Below are positions 5,453-13,559 of a DNA stretch of 14,853 nt, one piece after another; positions within the stretch are counted from its first letter, which is position 1; each line of letters opens with the position of its first letter. The translations under genes were made by a program, and so were the position numbers. The notes under the pieces were generated by a model. It saw only the letters and a program-made list of their open reading frames with translations. It did no database searches and had not been told where the DNA came from. The stretch lies in contig DITY01000263.1 of NCBI GenBank assembly GCA_002422955.1, positions 2,327 to 17,179 of the forward strand. The letters run 5' to 3'. Source of the DNA: Planctomycetaceae bacterium UBA6172. Its GTDB lineage: Bacteria > Planctomycetota > Planctomycetia > Pirellulales > Pirellulaceae.

Positions 5453-7532
5453 TGTCGATCATCACGCCATGGATTTCGGTGACCTCGCCTGCCGCGTTCA
5501 GCACCGGTTGGCCGCGGGCCATGACGGTGTTCCAGCCGCCGTCGGAGCGTCGCTGTCTCAGTTTCAGCTCGTAGACCGTGCCGAACTCGATCGTGTTGCG
5601 AATCGCTTCGGTCAGACGCGGTTGGTCGTCGGGGTGGATCAGCTTGAGATATTCGGTCGAATCGGCCGCGTCATGTTCTTGAGGCAAGTCGTTGATCCGC
5701 AACGACTCGTCGCTCCAGCGGACTTTGCCGCTGGCGATGTCGAGTTCCCAGAGCCCGAGTTGCGCGAGTTGCTGCATCTCGCGCAGCTGCTGGCGGCTTT
5801 GGTCAAGTTCCTTGCGGACGCGGACGCGGGGGCTGATGTCTCGCAGCGTGCAGAGGAAAAAGTTTTCGTCACCGACCCTCAATCGGGCCGAGCAGGCCGA
5901 CATGTCCAACAGTTTGCCGTCGCGGCCGATGATCCGGGTCTCGAAATCGACCGCGCCCTCGACGGTCGCCAGGACTTCGACGAAGCGGTTGCGGACATCG
6001 ACATTCGGCCACAGGTCGAGTTCGAGGATCGTCTTGCCGACCAGCGCTCCCGCATCGTGGCCGGTCAGGGTTTCGAAGCGATTGTTGGCTTCGACGATCT
6101 CGCCATCGGCGCAGCGGATCATCAAACCGGCGTCGGGCGATTGGGTGAAGAGTTGGGAAAATCGCGATTCGCGGACTGCCTGTTCGCGGCGTGAATCGCG
6201 TTGGCCGCGGATCCGAGCCGACAGTTCGGAATCGGCTTGCCCGGCCTGGGCCAGCAGGTTGAGCGCCAAATCGAAGTCGCCGTTGGCGGCCGCGGCGCGG
6301 GCGTGTGACGTCTGCAGTTGCGCCAACGTTTCGGCCGCCTCCCGGTTGCCGGGCCAAGCATCGAGCGCTTCGCGGATCAGCGCTTCGGCGATCCCATAAT
6401 CCTGGTGCTTCGCGTCCGTGCCGACTTTGCGAATCAGACGATCGGCGCGGCGGAGCAGATCGATGCTCCGTTCGTGTTCCTTCTCACGGGCCAAGGCGTC
6501 GGCGAAGGCGGCGACGTCGGCGAACCGGTCATGAGGGCGGGTCGCCATCGCCCGCAGCGCGACTTGGATCCAGCCGCTGCGGATCGACGTCTCACGGATC
6601 TCGTTGGCCGCCGCGCGGCGGATGCAATCGAGCAGGTTCTCTCCATGGTGCGGTGGGTGTCCGGTCAAGATCCGAAACAGCAGCGCGCCGAGCAAATAAA
6701 TGTCGGTCAGGATCGACTGGGCCGCGGCATCCCCCGCGGCCAGTTCCGGTGCCATGTAAGCCGGGGTGCCGCCGATCGCCGCGCGACCGGTGGTCCGCGA
6801 GTCATCGCCATCGAGCGACATGGCGAGCCCCCAGTCGGCGAGCAGCACCTCGCCGAACCGCCCCAACATCACGTTCTCGGGCTTGATGTCGCGGTGGATC
6901 AGCTCGCGGGAGTGGGCGTAGCGGATCGCGTCACACAGCCGGACCAGCGTGTCGAGATTTTCCTCGAACGACATCTGGTCCATCGAGCGATCCCAGCTGG
7001 TCCCGTCGATCCGCTTCATCGAATAGAACAGTTCCCCCTGCGGCCCGGTTCCCAGCTCGTGCAAGGCGATCACGTTGGGATGATCGAGGCTGCCGATGGT
7101 GCGGGCTTCCAATAAGAACCGTTGGCGGGCCAGAGGGTCTTTCGCCAGTTCGTCGCGCAGCACCTTGACCGCGACTTCCCGGTTGATCGCCCGCTGGTGG
7201 GCCTGGTAGACGACGCCCGTGCCACCGCTGCCCAACATCCCGACCAGGCGATACTCGGTCTCCAACTCGGACCGTTTGCCCGGACCGACCATCGGACGGT
7301 AGGGGACGAAGCCCTCATCGAGCTGCTCGACCGGGCTCGCCCCCGCCACCAGCGGCAGGCTCCGCCGATCCCGCCAGTCGGGATGGTCGATGCGGCCGCG
7401 GCCGGTCGAGTCGAACTCCAGGGTGACGGTGAGCGAGGTCGCCTGCGAAGCCGTGGCCCGCTGGAGCAATTCGGGATCCGCCTGCAGCGTCGCCAGCAGG
7501 TTAGCGGATGGACGGTGGGGATCGGGTTTCAT
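5433..7532 (-). CDS. Cytoplasmic Ser/Thr protein kinase with two C-terminal PAS domains
   Basis: Hanks-type kinase of 699 aa. After an N-terminal region (1-93) the kinase domain covers about 94-350: Gly-rich loop LGSGGTGVVY (100-109), ATP-anchoring Lys123 in VAVKVL, helix-C Glu142 in LLEARTIG, catalytic loop HRDIKPEN (213-220) with Asp215, Mg-binding DWG (233-235) in place of DFG, APE (261-263) and Asp277 of subdomain IX. All key residues are present, so it should be active. Residues about 355-445 are helical and TPR-like. PAS-1 spans about 455-565 and, after a short coiled coil (566-590), PAS-2 (PAS_3-like, LGLWELD...YLKLIHPDDQ) runs to the C-terminus. No transmembrane segment and no histidine kinase, GGDEF or other output domain is present, so the PAS pair probably senses a ligand or redox state and tunes the kinase (inference). 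An AGGTGG directly abuts the ATG; an in-frame stop just upstream fixes the longest start here. The gene converges on, and overlaps, the GYF_2 gene. Confidence 0.9.
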   Translation of the reverse strand: MKPDPHRPSANLLATLQADPELLQRATASQATSLTVTLEFDSTGRGRIDHPDWRDRRSLPLVAGASPVEQLDEGFVPYRPMVGPGKRSELETEYRLVGMLGSGGTGVVYQAHQRAINREVAVKVLRDELAKDPLARQRFLLEARTIGSLDHPNVIALHELGTGPQGELFYSMKRIDGTSWDRSMDQMSFEENLDTLVRLCDAIRYAHSRELIHRDIKPENVMLGRFGEVLLADWGLAMSLDGDDSRTTGRAAIGGTPAYMAPELAAGDAAAQSILTDIYLLGALLFRILTGHPPHHGENLLDCIRRAAANEIRETSIRSGWIQVALRAMATRPHDRFADVAAFADALAREKEHERSIDLLRRADRLIRKVGTDAKHQDYGIAEALIREALDAWPGNREAAETLAQLQTSHARAAAANGDFDLALNLLAQAGQADSELSARIRGQRDSRREQAVRESRFSQLFTQSPDAGLMIRCADGEIVEANNRFETLTGHDAGALVGKTILELDLWPNVDVRNRFVEVLATVEGAVDFETRIIGRDGKLLDMSACSARLRVGDENFFLCTLRDISPRVRVRKELDQSRQQLREMQQLAQLGLWELDIASGKVRWSDESLRINDLPQEHDAADSTEYLKLIHPDDQPRLTEAIRNTIEFGTVYELKLRQRRSDGGWNTVMARGQPVLNAAGEVTEIHGVMIDITRYVS

Positions 7533-7832
7533 CCACCTAGTCTACTAGCGGGCCAAGTGCGAGAGAAACCTCGGATTCGCGACAGCCTTTCGGCCGGCGA
7601 TGCGAAGTCTCAATTCGCCGTTTCGCTCTTGTTCGCGAGTGACGCCGAATGCTACGGTCCGCGATTGACCGGCCTTCCCGAGGGAGTGTTCGGTAGATCG
7701 AACCGGCCGCAAGTCGGGTCCTCCAACGTTTTCTTGCCCGGGCCTTCATCCGGCAGGGCAACGAGGTCGGAGCCACAAACCATTGCGGCAAACACGCATT
7801 ATCCCGCGCCCCGGATTCGGGAATCCTAGCCG
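7533..7832. other. Divergent intergenic region, kinase / TPR lipoprotein
   Basis: Three hundred bases must hold the start signals for both divergent genes. I found no close -35/-10 pair. The clearest structure is the dyad CTAGT-CT-ACTAG (7537-7548), which begins 4 bp upstream of the kinase ATG. No RNA gene or small ORF is convincing. Confidence 0.4.
7537..7548. promoter_or_regulatory. Short dyad next to the kinase start (possible operator)
   Basis: CTAGT (7537-7541) and ACTAG (7544-7548) form a perfect inverted repeat with a 2-bp centre, 5-16 nt upstream of the kinase ATG and touching the AGGTGG ribosome-site-like sequence. The 2-nt centre is too small for an RNA loop without opening the inner pair, so a DNA-binding site is the likelier reading. 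With 5-bp arms it may also be chance. Confidence 0.25.
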
Positions 7833-8732
7833 ATGGCCACGCCCCAACCGATCCTCACATCGCCCCCTGCCGTCGCGGCCAACGATCGCCGCGGCAGCCG
7901 ACGTATCACCGCTGCCGTCTCCCCAGCTTGCTCCCCCGTGCGGGAACGGGTGGCGCCGCCCCCCTCGTACCGTGATAGCCAACGCCCGCAGGGTTCGCAG
8001 CGCTGGTCCGCGACGTGGTTGCTCGCCAGCCTGATCGCTGGCGCGGTCCTGTCGTCGGCCACCGGGTGCCAGTCGGGGGCCGCGACCCAAAACGCCCAGG
8101 GCACGACGCTCTACCAGCAAGGCCAGTACAGCGCGGCGATGCAGGAGTTCCAAAAGGCGATCACCACGGACCCGCAAAACGCGGACGGCTATTACAACCT
8201 CGCCGCCACGACCCATCGCTTGGGCGTCCAACGAAAAGACGCCGCGATGCTGGGGCAGGCCGAGGCGCTCTACAACCAATGCCTAGACCACGCCCCCAAC
8301 CATGTCGAATGCCACCGGGGACTAGCGGTGCTGTTGGTCGATACCGGCCGGCCGGACCGCGCCTTCGCCCTGATGAAGAATTGGGCGGCGCAGAACCCGG
8401 CATCGGCCGAGCCGCGAATCGAGTTGGCCCGCTTGTATGAAGAGGCCAGCGAACCGCAAACCGCGCAGAAGTATTTGGAAAATGCGGTTCAGGTCGATGC
8501 CAACAACCCCCGCGCCTGGCTCGCCCTGGGCCGGTTGCGGGAACGGGAGGGCGACTTGGTGCAAGCGATGCAAAACTACCAGCGGAGCTTGACCATCAAC
8601 CCCAGCCAGCCGATGGTGAACGAACGGGTCGCGGTGCTCAATCAGCAGATGATCGCGCAGCAAAATGCGGCGCTCTCCGCGGGCGGGACACGAATGGCTC
8701 AACCGATCGCCACCGTACCGACCCGCTACTAG
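7833..8732 (+). CDS. TPR-repeat lipoprotein
   Basis: Predicted envelope lipoprotein of 299 aa with about five tetratricopeptide repeats from residue 88 to 255: TTLYQQGQYSAAMQEFQKAI, a second unit with a short insertion, then units beginning near 157, 191 and 225 (RAWLALGRLREREGDLVQA). TPRs mediate protein-protein contacts. A hydrophobic segment (about 61-75) ends in a lipobox, SATGC, with the acceptor Cys79. That places the signal peptide unusually far from the first ATG. In-frame GTG codons at 7938 and 7950 (Val36, Val40) would give a 39-43-residue lipoprotein signal, and GGGA lies shortly before the second, so the true start may be internal. SD support for 7833 is weak (CGGGA ending at 7821). 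The next gene, argC, begins 112 bp later. By layout it resembles adaptor lipoproteins such as NlpI or general PilF-like TPR lipoproteins; the exact function is unknown. Confidence 0.83.
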   Translation: MATPQPILTSPPAVAANDRRGSRRITAAVSPACSPVRERVAPPPSYRDSQRPQGSQRWSATWLLASLIAGAVLSSATGCQSGAATQNAQGTTLYQQGQYSAAMQEFQKAITTDPQNADGYYNLAATTHRLGVQRKDAAMLGQAEALYNQCLDHAPNHVECHRGLAVLLVDTGRPDRAFALMKNWAAQNPASAEPRIELARLYEEASEPQTAQKYLENAVQVDANNPRAWLALGRLREREGDLVQAMQNYQRSLTINPSQPMVNERVAVLNQQMIAQQNAALSAGGTRMAQPIATVPTRY

Positions 8733-8844
8733 CGACGAGCGTTCGCCTCGCCGACTTCGCCCACCCCGCCACGCACGTTAGACTTGCCAAGCGAGGCCCC
8801 GTGGTGGGCCATTCCGATCGGGGTCGAACGAACAGGTTTTGGGC

Positions 8845-9867
8845 ATGACGATTCGCGTGGGGATCATTGGGGCTACCGGCTATACCGCCTTGGAAACGTT
8901 TCGCCTGCTGCTGCGTCACCCCGGCGCCCAGGTGACCGTCGCCACCAGCCGTGGCGAGGCGGGACAACCGATCGCCAACGTCCACCCCGTATTGGCCGGT
9001 CGACTGGACCTGCAGGTGACCGAGTTCGATCCCGCCGTGATCGCGGACCAGTGCGATGTGGCGATGTGCTGCCTGCCGCACGGCGCTTCGGCCGAAACGG
9101 TCCGCCGGTTGGTCACGCTAGGCGTCCGTGTGATCGACTTTAGCGCCGACTTTCGGCTATCCTCCACCAGCGAATACGCCAAGCATTACGGTATCGAGCA
9201 CCCCTGGCCGGAACGGGTCGGCAACACCGTGTATGGTTTGCCCGAATGGTTCGGCGAGCAGATCGCGACGGCCGACCTGGTGGCCAACCCCGGCTGCTAC
9301 CCGACCTCGGCGATCTTGCCGCTGGGTCCCCTGCTGACCGCCGGGCTGATTCGCGCCGACGATATCGTGGTCGATTCGAAGAGCGGCATCAGTGGCGGTG
9401 GACGAACCGCCAAGCTGAATTTGATGTACTGCGAAGCGGCGGAGTCGATCTCCGCTTACGGCATCGGCAACCACCGCCATCAACCCGAAATGGTCGACCT
9501 GTTGGAACGCTTCAGCGGCCAACGGCCTGAGCTGATTTTCACACCACACCTGACGCCGATGGACCGCGGGATCCTGTCGACGATCTACGTGCATCCCGCG
9601 GCCGGGGTTGATCCCGACGCGATCGAACAGGTGATGGAACTGTGGCGGCGGCATTACCACGGGGGACCCTTCGTCCGCGCCGTGGAACACCTGCCGGCAA
9701 CCAAGCACGTCGCTCACACCAACCAGGTCCAAATCACGATCCGCCGCTCTGGCAGTCGCTGGGTGATCGTCTCCGCGATCGACAACCTGATCAAAGGTGC
9801 CAGCGGCGCGGCGGTGCAAAACCTGAACGTGATGTTCGGCCTCGACCCGCGGTTGGGCTTGAGTTAG
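8845..9867 (+). CDS. argC: N-acetyl-gamma-glutamyl-phosphate reductase (ArgC)
   Basis: Cytoplasmic NADPH-dependent enzyme of arginine synthesis that reduces N-acetyl-glutamyl 5-phosphate to N-acetyl-glutamate 5-semialdehyde. The 340-aa protein has the Rossmann loop GIIGATGYT (6-14), CCLPHG (75-80), active-site Cys151 in VANPGCYPTS, the SKSGISGGGR segment (178-187), His212 in GNHRHQPE as the likely acid/base residue, and the C-terminal DNLIKGASGAAVQNLN motif (313-328). Length and motifs are those of full-length ArgC. I chose ATG 8845, which puts the Rossmann strand at the N-terminus; a TTG two codons earlier (8839) is possible. AACAGG at 8831-8836 is a weak SD. No other arginine gene (argJ, argB, argD) is adjacent, so it stands alone in the pathway here. 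The CPBP gene follows after 49 bp and may be co-transcribed. Confidence 0.96.
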   Translation: MTIRVGIIGATGYTALETFRLLLRHPGAQVTVATSRGEAGQPIANVHPVLAGRLDLQVTEFDPAVIADQCDVAMCCLPHGASAETVRRLVTLGVRVIDFSADFRLSSTSEYAKHYGIEHPWPERVGNTVYGLPEWFGEQIATADLVANPGCYPTSAILPLGPLLTAGLIRADDIVVDSKSGISGGGRTAKLNLMYCEAAESISAYGIGNHRHQPEMVDLLERFSGQRPELIFTPHLTPMDRGILSTIYVHPAAGVDPDAIEQVMELWRRHYHGGPFVRAVEHLPATKHVAHTNQVQITIRRSGSRWVIVSAIDNLIKGASGAAVQNLNVMFGLDPRLGLS

Positions 9868-9916
9868 TCCGTCGCGCCCCATTGTCTGACCGCCTCGCCC
9901 GCTTGAGTTTGCCCCG

Positions 9917-11197
9917 ATGGACCCCAGTTCCCTTCGTCGCGACGCCGTGTCCGGCCCTCACCCGTCCAACGGGGATTCGCCCGGTCTCGATTCTTCAGGC
10001 CCTGTTATTCCAGGTCCCGATGCGACGGGTCCCGGAACGACGTGGCCCGATGCCGCGGGTGGTGAGACGGTCCCGCCCGGCGTGCGTTTTCCGGCCCCCA
10101 TCGCCGGCGGTAGGTGGCAGCGTCCGAACCGCATCTGGCCGCTCCCGCCCGTCGTGCTCGCGTCGCTGGTGATGTTTTTGGTCGCTTCGATCGTGGCGAC
10201 GGTCCTGGCGGTCCTGGTGCAGAAAGGCCCTGGAGGTTTGGCGACGGTCCGCGACCCCAAGAAGTTGATGGAGATCATGGGGTCGCCGGTTGGCTTGGCG
10301 CTGACGATGGTGTTACCCCAAATGGCGTTGGCTGTGCCCGCGTTGTTGGCGGCCGCCCTGTCACCGATCCCGTTTTTGCGACGGCTGGGGCTGGTCAGCG
10401 GTCATTGGCCGCTGGCCTTGTGGGGTGTCGCCGCGATGGCAACGCCGATCATTGGGCTGATCTCGTCGGTACTCGTGACCTCCCTGATGGGCGAAAGCGA
10501 ATCGCTGAACGACATGACCGAGGTGTTCCGCAAGCTCAGTGCGTCGGGGCTGTTGATCCCGCTCGCGATCGGCGTCGGACTTGTCCCGGGGGTTTGCGAG
10601 GAATTGCTATTTCGCGGCTACCTGCAGTCGCGATTGGCCAGCGCCTGGGGGGCTTCCTGGGGTAGCTGGGGGACCGCGCTGTCGATCCTGATCACGTCGG
10701 CGATTTTCGCCGCCTTCCATCTGGACCTAGTGCATTCGGTCGGTGTCTTCGCGCTGGGGCTCTATCTCGGCTGGATCGCTTGGGCCAGCGGTTCGATCCT
10801 ACCGGCGATGCTGGCGCACTTCGTGAACAATTTTCTCAGCGTGCTCGCCGTCACCCTGCTTCCCGGGGCCGACCCCGGTGAGATTCCCTTGGGCGAAGCG
10901 GAGGTACCGGCGGTGCAAGTGTTGGCGTTCGGCCTGGTGATGCTGCTCAGCGTCAGCTGTTTGCTGACGACCTTCGCCGTCGCGAGTTTTCACCGCCGGC
11001 CGGCGGCTATACGACCCCACTCGCCAGCGAGCGACCAGCCGGGCGTGGGACTGATGGCCGCGGCGAACGCCCCTTCGAATGGTTATCCGAATGAGGCGGA
11101 TACTTGCCCCGCGGGTGATCCGGGTCGCGAAACGGGGGATGCGGGGGGATGCGTGAACGAGGAAATCGACGTTGATTCGCGCAGGGGACTCCCCTAG
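9917..11197 (+). CDS. CPBP family intramembrane glutamic endopeptidase
   Basis: Membrane-embedded protease-like protein of the CPBP (CAAX protease/bacteriocin-processing, Abi) family, 426 aa. The family motifs are present in order: EELLFRG (228-234) with the Glu228-Glu229 pair and Arg233, FAAFH (264-268) with His268, and HFVNN (301-305). Hydrophobic segments lie at about 78-102, 124-148, 167-190, 211-227, 252-268, 273-290, 296-315 and 331-355. The Gly/Pro-rich N-terminal tail (1-70) and polar C-terminal tail (about 358-426) are low-complexity and unlike the compact family core of roughly 200-300 aa. Members cleave prenylated proteins, process peptides or give bacteriocin immunity; the substrate here cannot be told. 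No SD is evident before ATG 9917. It lies 49 bp after argC and 215 bp before the Prc-type protease gene. Confidence 0.88.
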   Translation: MDPSSLRRDAVSGPHPSNGDSPGLDSSGPVIPGPDATGPGTTWPDAAGGETVPPGVRFPAPIAGGRWQRPNRIWPLPPVVLASLVMFLVASIVATVLAVLVQKGPGGLATVRDPKKLMEIMGSPVGLALTMVLPQMALAVPALLAAALSPIPFLRRLGLVSGHWPLALWGVAAMATPIIGLISSVLVTSLMGESESLNDMTEVFRKLSASGLLIPLAIGVGLVPGVCEELLFRGYLQSRLASAWGASWGSWGTALSILITSAIFAAFHLDLVHSVGVFALGLYLGWIAWASGSILPAMLAHFVNNFLSVLAVTLLPGADPGEIPLGEAEVPAVQVLAFGLVMLLSVSCLLTTFAVASFHRRPAAIRPHSPASDQPGVGLMAAANAPSNGYPNEADTCPAGDPGRETGDAGGCVNEEIDVDSRRGLP

Positions 11198-11232
11198 GAT
11201 TGCAATCGAGTATTTTCAGGTCGATCACCCGC

Positions 11233-11288
11233 GGACTAGCCCCAGAGGACTAGCCCTCGCCGTTACACTGGAACGAGCGGCCCGCTCG
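11233..11288. promoter_or_regulatory. Direct repeat and 15-bp palindrome upstream of the prc-like gene
   Basis: GGACTAGCCC occurs at 11233-11242 and 11247-11256 (14-bp period). Eighteen bases further on, CGAGCGG-C-CCGCTCG (11274-11288) is a perfect palindrome with a one-base centre. Both lie in the 215-bp gap between the CPBP and prc-like genes, 125-180 bp before the protease start. A TTACACT hexamer-like element sits between them (11263-11269). These may be regulator-binding sites for the protease gene. The palindrome has no T-run, so it is not a standard terminator. Confidence 0.35.
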
Positions 11289-11412
11289 ACTGCCACGCGA
11301 TTAGAACCTGTTTGGCCCGGCCTACGTATAGCAGGGTTCAGCGCAAACCGGCCGCGCGATCGACCGATGCGGATTCACACCCTTCGTCACCTCCCTTTCG
11401 GAAGTCATTAGC

Positions 11413-13524
11413 ATGCGATTTCTTGACCCGTGGTCCAACTGCCGGCGATCATCATTTTCGCTCGCCGCCTTGGCCGTGGTGACGATGTTCTGTTGCCTAC
11501 CCTCGGCCGCTCAGGAACTAGCGCCCGGAGTGGCGACCAAGGCGCCGGCCGTGGGGCTTAAGCCGGGTGATCAGGACAGTCTGGTTTCTCGCTTGGTGAT
11601 GCAGCTGCTGCCCAAACGACACATTTCAGGTCGCAAGGTCGATGACGAAATCAGTGCCCGCGCGCTGGACATCTACCTCAAAGCGCTCGACCCGATGAAG
11701 CTGTACTTCGAACAGGCTGACATCGACGAGTTCGCCAAATACAAGACGCAGATCGACGACTTGACGTTGCGCGGCGACCTCTCGCCCGCCTACCAGATTT
11801 TCACCCGCTACCTCGGTCGCGTGAACGATCGCTTGAAGCTGGCTCAGGAATTGCTCAGCGGAGAGTTCGAGTTCACGACGCCTGACAAGATCGTCACCGA
11901 CCCCAAGGCCACGGCCTTCGCCAAGAATGCAGGGGAAGTTCGGGATCGCTGGCTGCAGCAGATCAAGTTCAACATCTTGGACCTGAAGGACGAAGGGAAG
12001 ACGGTCGACGAAGCCCGCGAGCAGCTGCAGCGTCGCTATGCCCGCTACGCCCGCCGCTGGGCCCAGACCGACTCGGATGAAATCCTCGAGTTGTATCTGA
12101 GTTCGATCACGATGGCTTACGATCCGCACACGACTTACATGTCGCCCAGCTCGCTGAACGATTTCAACATCCAAATGCGCCTGAACCTGGAAGGGATCGG
12201 CGCGGCACTGCGTGAGAAAGATGGCAGCACGGTCGTCAGCAGCGTGATCCCCGGAGGCGCGGCGGACCGCGACGGCCGGCTGAAGGAAGATGATCACATC
12301 GTGAGTGTCGGCCAGGCCCTCGATGGCGAGATGGTCGATATCATCGAAATGCCCCTCAAGCAGGTGGTTGGCTTGATCCGCGGCAAGTCGGGCACGATCG
12401 TCAAGCTTGGCGTCAAGAAAGGTGGCACCGGCGAGACGGAGACCTTCGAAATCACCCGCTCGCAGGTCCAACTCGAAGACAGCGCCGCCCGGGGCAAGGT
12501 CATCGAACACGCGGTGCCCGGCTCCGATCAAAAGCTGAAAATCGGCTACATCAACCTGCCGAGCTTCTATTTGGACATGGAAGGCGCCCGCCAAAACACC
12601 GCCGACTTCCGCAGCAGCACTCGCGACGTCCGCCGGTTGCTCGAAGGTTTCAAGGCTCAAGGGGTCGACGGCGTGGTGCTCGACCTGAGCCGCAACGGCG
12701 GTGGCTCGCTGACCGAGGCGATCAGCCTCACCGGCCTGTTCATCGATCGCGGCCCGGTCGTACAGGTCAAGAATAGCAACGGTTCGGTGCAGGACTATTC
12801 CGATGATGAAGCCGGTGTCGCGTGGGACGGCCCGCTGCTGGTCATGACCAGCAAGTTGTCGGCCAGCGCCAGCGAGATTTTGGCCGGCGCGATCAAAGAT
12901 TATCGCCGCGGGATCATGGTCGGCGACCCGACCACCCACGGTAAAGGGACCGTGCAGACCCTGATGGACTTGGGACGCGAAATGTTCCGTAACGACCGAA
13001 CCAATTTCGGGGCTTTGAAGGTCACGCTGCAACAGTTCTACCTGCCCGACGGCGACAGCACCCAGCTCAGCGGCGTCGCCGCGGACGTGATCCTGCCGTC
13101 GATCATCGCGGAAATGGACATCAGCGAATCGGACCTCGATTACGCCCTCCCGCATGACCGCGTCCCCCAGGTGCGGCACCAAGTGTACAACATGGTCCCG
13201 GCCAATCTTTTGGAATCACTCCGTCAACGCTCGACCGGTCGGGTCGGCCAGGATAGCGAGTTCTTGGACCTGCTCCGCCGACGGGATCTGTACATCCAGC
13301 AGAAGCAGGAAAAGACCATTTCCTTGGTCGAAGAGGAATTCGTCCAGCGGCGCAAGAACTTGGACGCCCAAAAGGAAGAAGAGAAGGAAAGCCTGCAGGA
13401 CGAGGAAAACAAAGAAGTGATCTATCGGGATTACTACTACAATAAGGAAGTCCTCAACATCGCCGCGGACTACATCCTCGGTTTGCGGGAACAGAACTTG
13501 GCTACCGCCAGCGTTAAGCGGTAA
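11413..13524 (+). CDS. prc: Tail-specific (C-terminal processing) protease, Prc/Tsp type, S41
   Basis: Periplasmic Ser/Lys protease of 703 aa that by family degrades or trims proteins from the C-terminus. It has a signal peptide (hydrophobic 15-29, likely cleavage SAA|Q after 33), the Prc N-terminal helical domain (about 50-245, including LDPMKLYFEQADIDEF), a PDZ domain (about 257-350, LEGIGAALREKDGSTVV onward), and the S41 catalytic domain (about 370-570). The S41 domain shows DLSRNGGGSL (424-433), the nucleophile in SASASE (483-488, probably Ser485) and the general-base Lys511 in THGKGTVQ. A C-terminal domain rich in Glu/Lys (about 630-670) is probably coiled-coil. Length and order match E. 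coli Prc (about 680 aa) rather than short CtpA. The loop GDPTTHGKG is one residue longer than the GEPTFGKG I recall for E. coli. GGAAG at 11399-11403 is a fair SD. The LRAT-like gene follows after 35 bp. Confidence 0.93.
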   Translation: MRFLDPWSNCRRSSFSLAALAVVTMFCCLPSAAQELAPGVATKAPAVGLKPGDQDSLVSRLVMQLLPKRHISGRKVDDEISARALDIYLKALDPMKLYFEQADIDEFAKYKTQIDDLTLRGDLSPAYQIFTRYLGRVNDRLKLAQELLSGEFEFTTPDKIVTDPKATAFAKNAGEVRDRWLQQIKFNILDLKDEGKTVDEAREQLQRRYARYARRWAQTDSDEILELYLSSITMAYDPHTTYMSPSSLNDFNIQMRLNLEGIGAALREKDGSTVVSSVIPGGAADRDGRLKEDDHIVSVGQALDGEMVDIIEMPLKQVVGLIRGKSGTIVKLGVKKGGTGETETFEITRSQVQLEDSAARGKVIEHAVPGSDQKLKIGYINLPSFYLDMEGARQNTADFRSSTRDVRRLLEGFKAQGVDGVVLDLSRNGGGSLTEAISLTGLFIDRGPVVQVKNSNGSVQDYSDDEAGVAWDGPLLVMTSKLSASASEILAGAIKDYRRGIMVGDPTTHGKGTVQTLMDLGREMFRNDRTNFGALKVTLQQFYLPDGDSTQLSGVAADVILPSIIAEMDISESDLDYALPHDRVPQVRHQVYNMVPANLLESLRQRSTGRVGQDSEFLDLLRRRDLYIQQKQEKTISLVEEEFVQRRKNLDAQKEEEKESLQDEENKEVIYRDYYYNKEVLNIAADYILGLREQNLATASVKR

Positions 13525-13559
13525 ACGATTCCACCCGTCGGCTCCGCATCATCGCGCCC

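Noticed and set aside
5304..6194. 296-codon plus-strand frame opposite the kinase gene (also the one at 6318-7115)
   Set aside because: Both are antisense shadows of the kinase-PAS coding sequence with no domain or start-site support.
11626..13182. 518-codon open frame on the minus strand opposite the Prc-like gene
   Set aside because: It mirrors the codon structure of the GC-rich protease gene, its translation has no recognisable domain, and the plus-strand product carries all S41 motifs.
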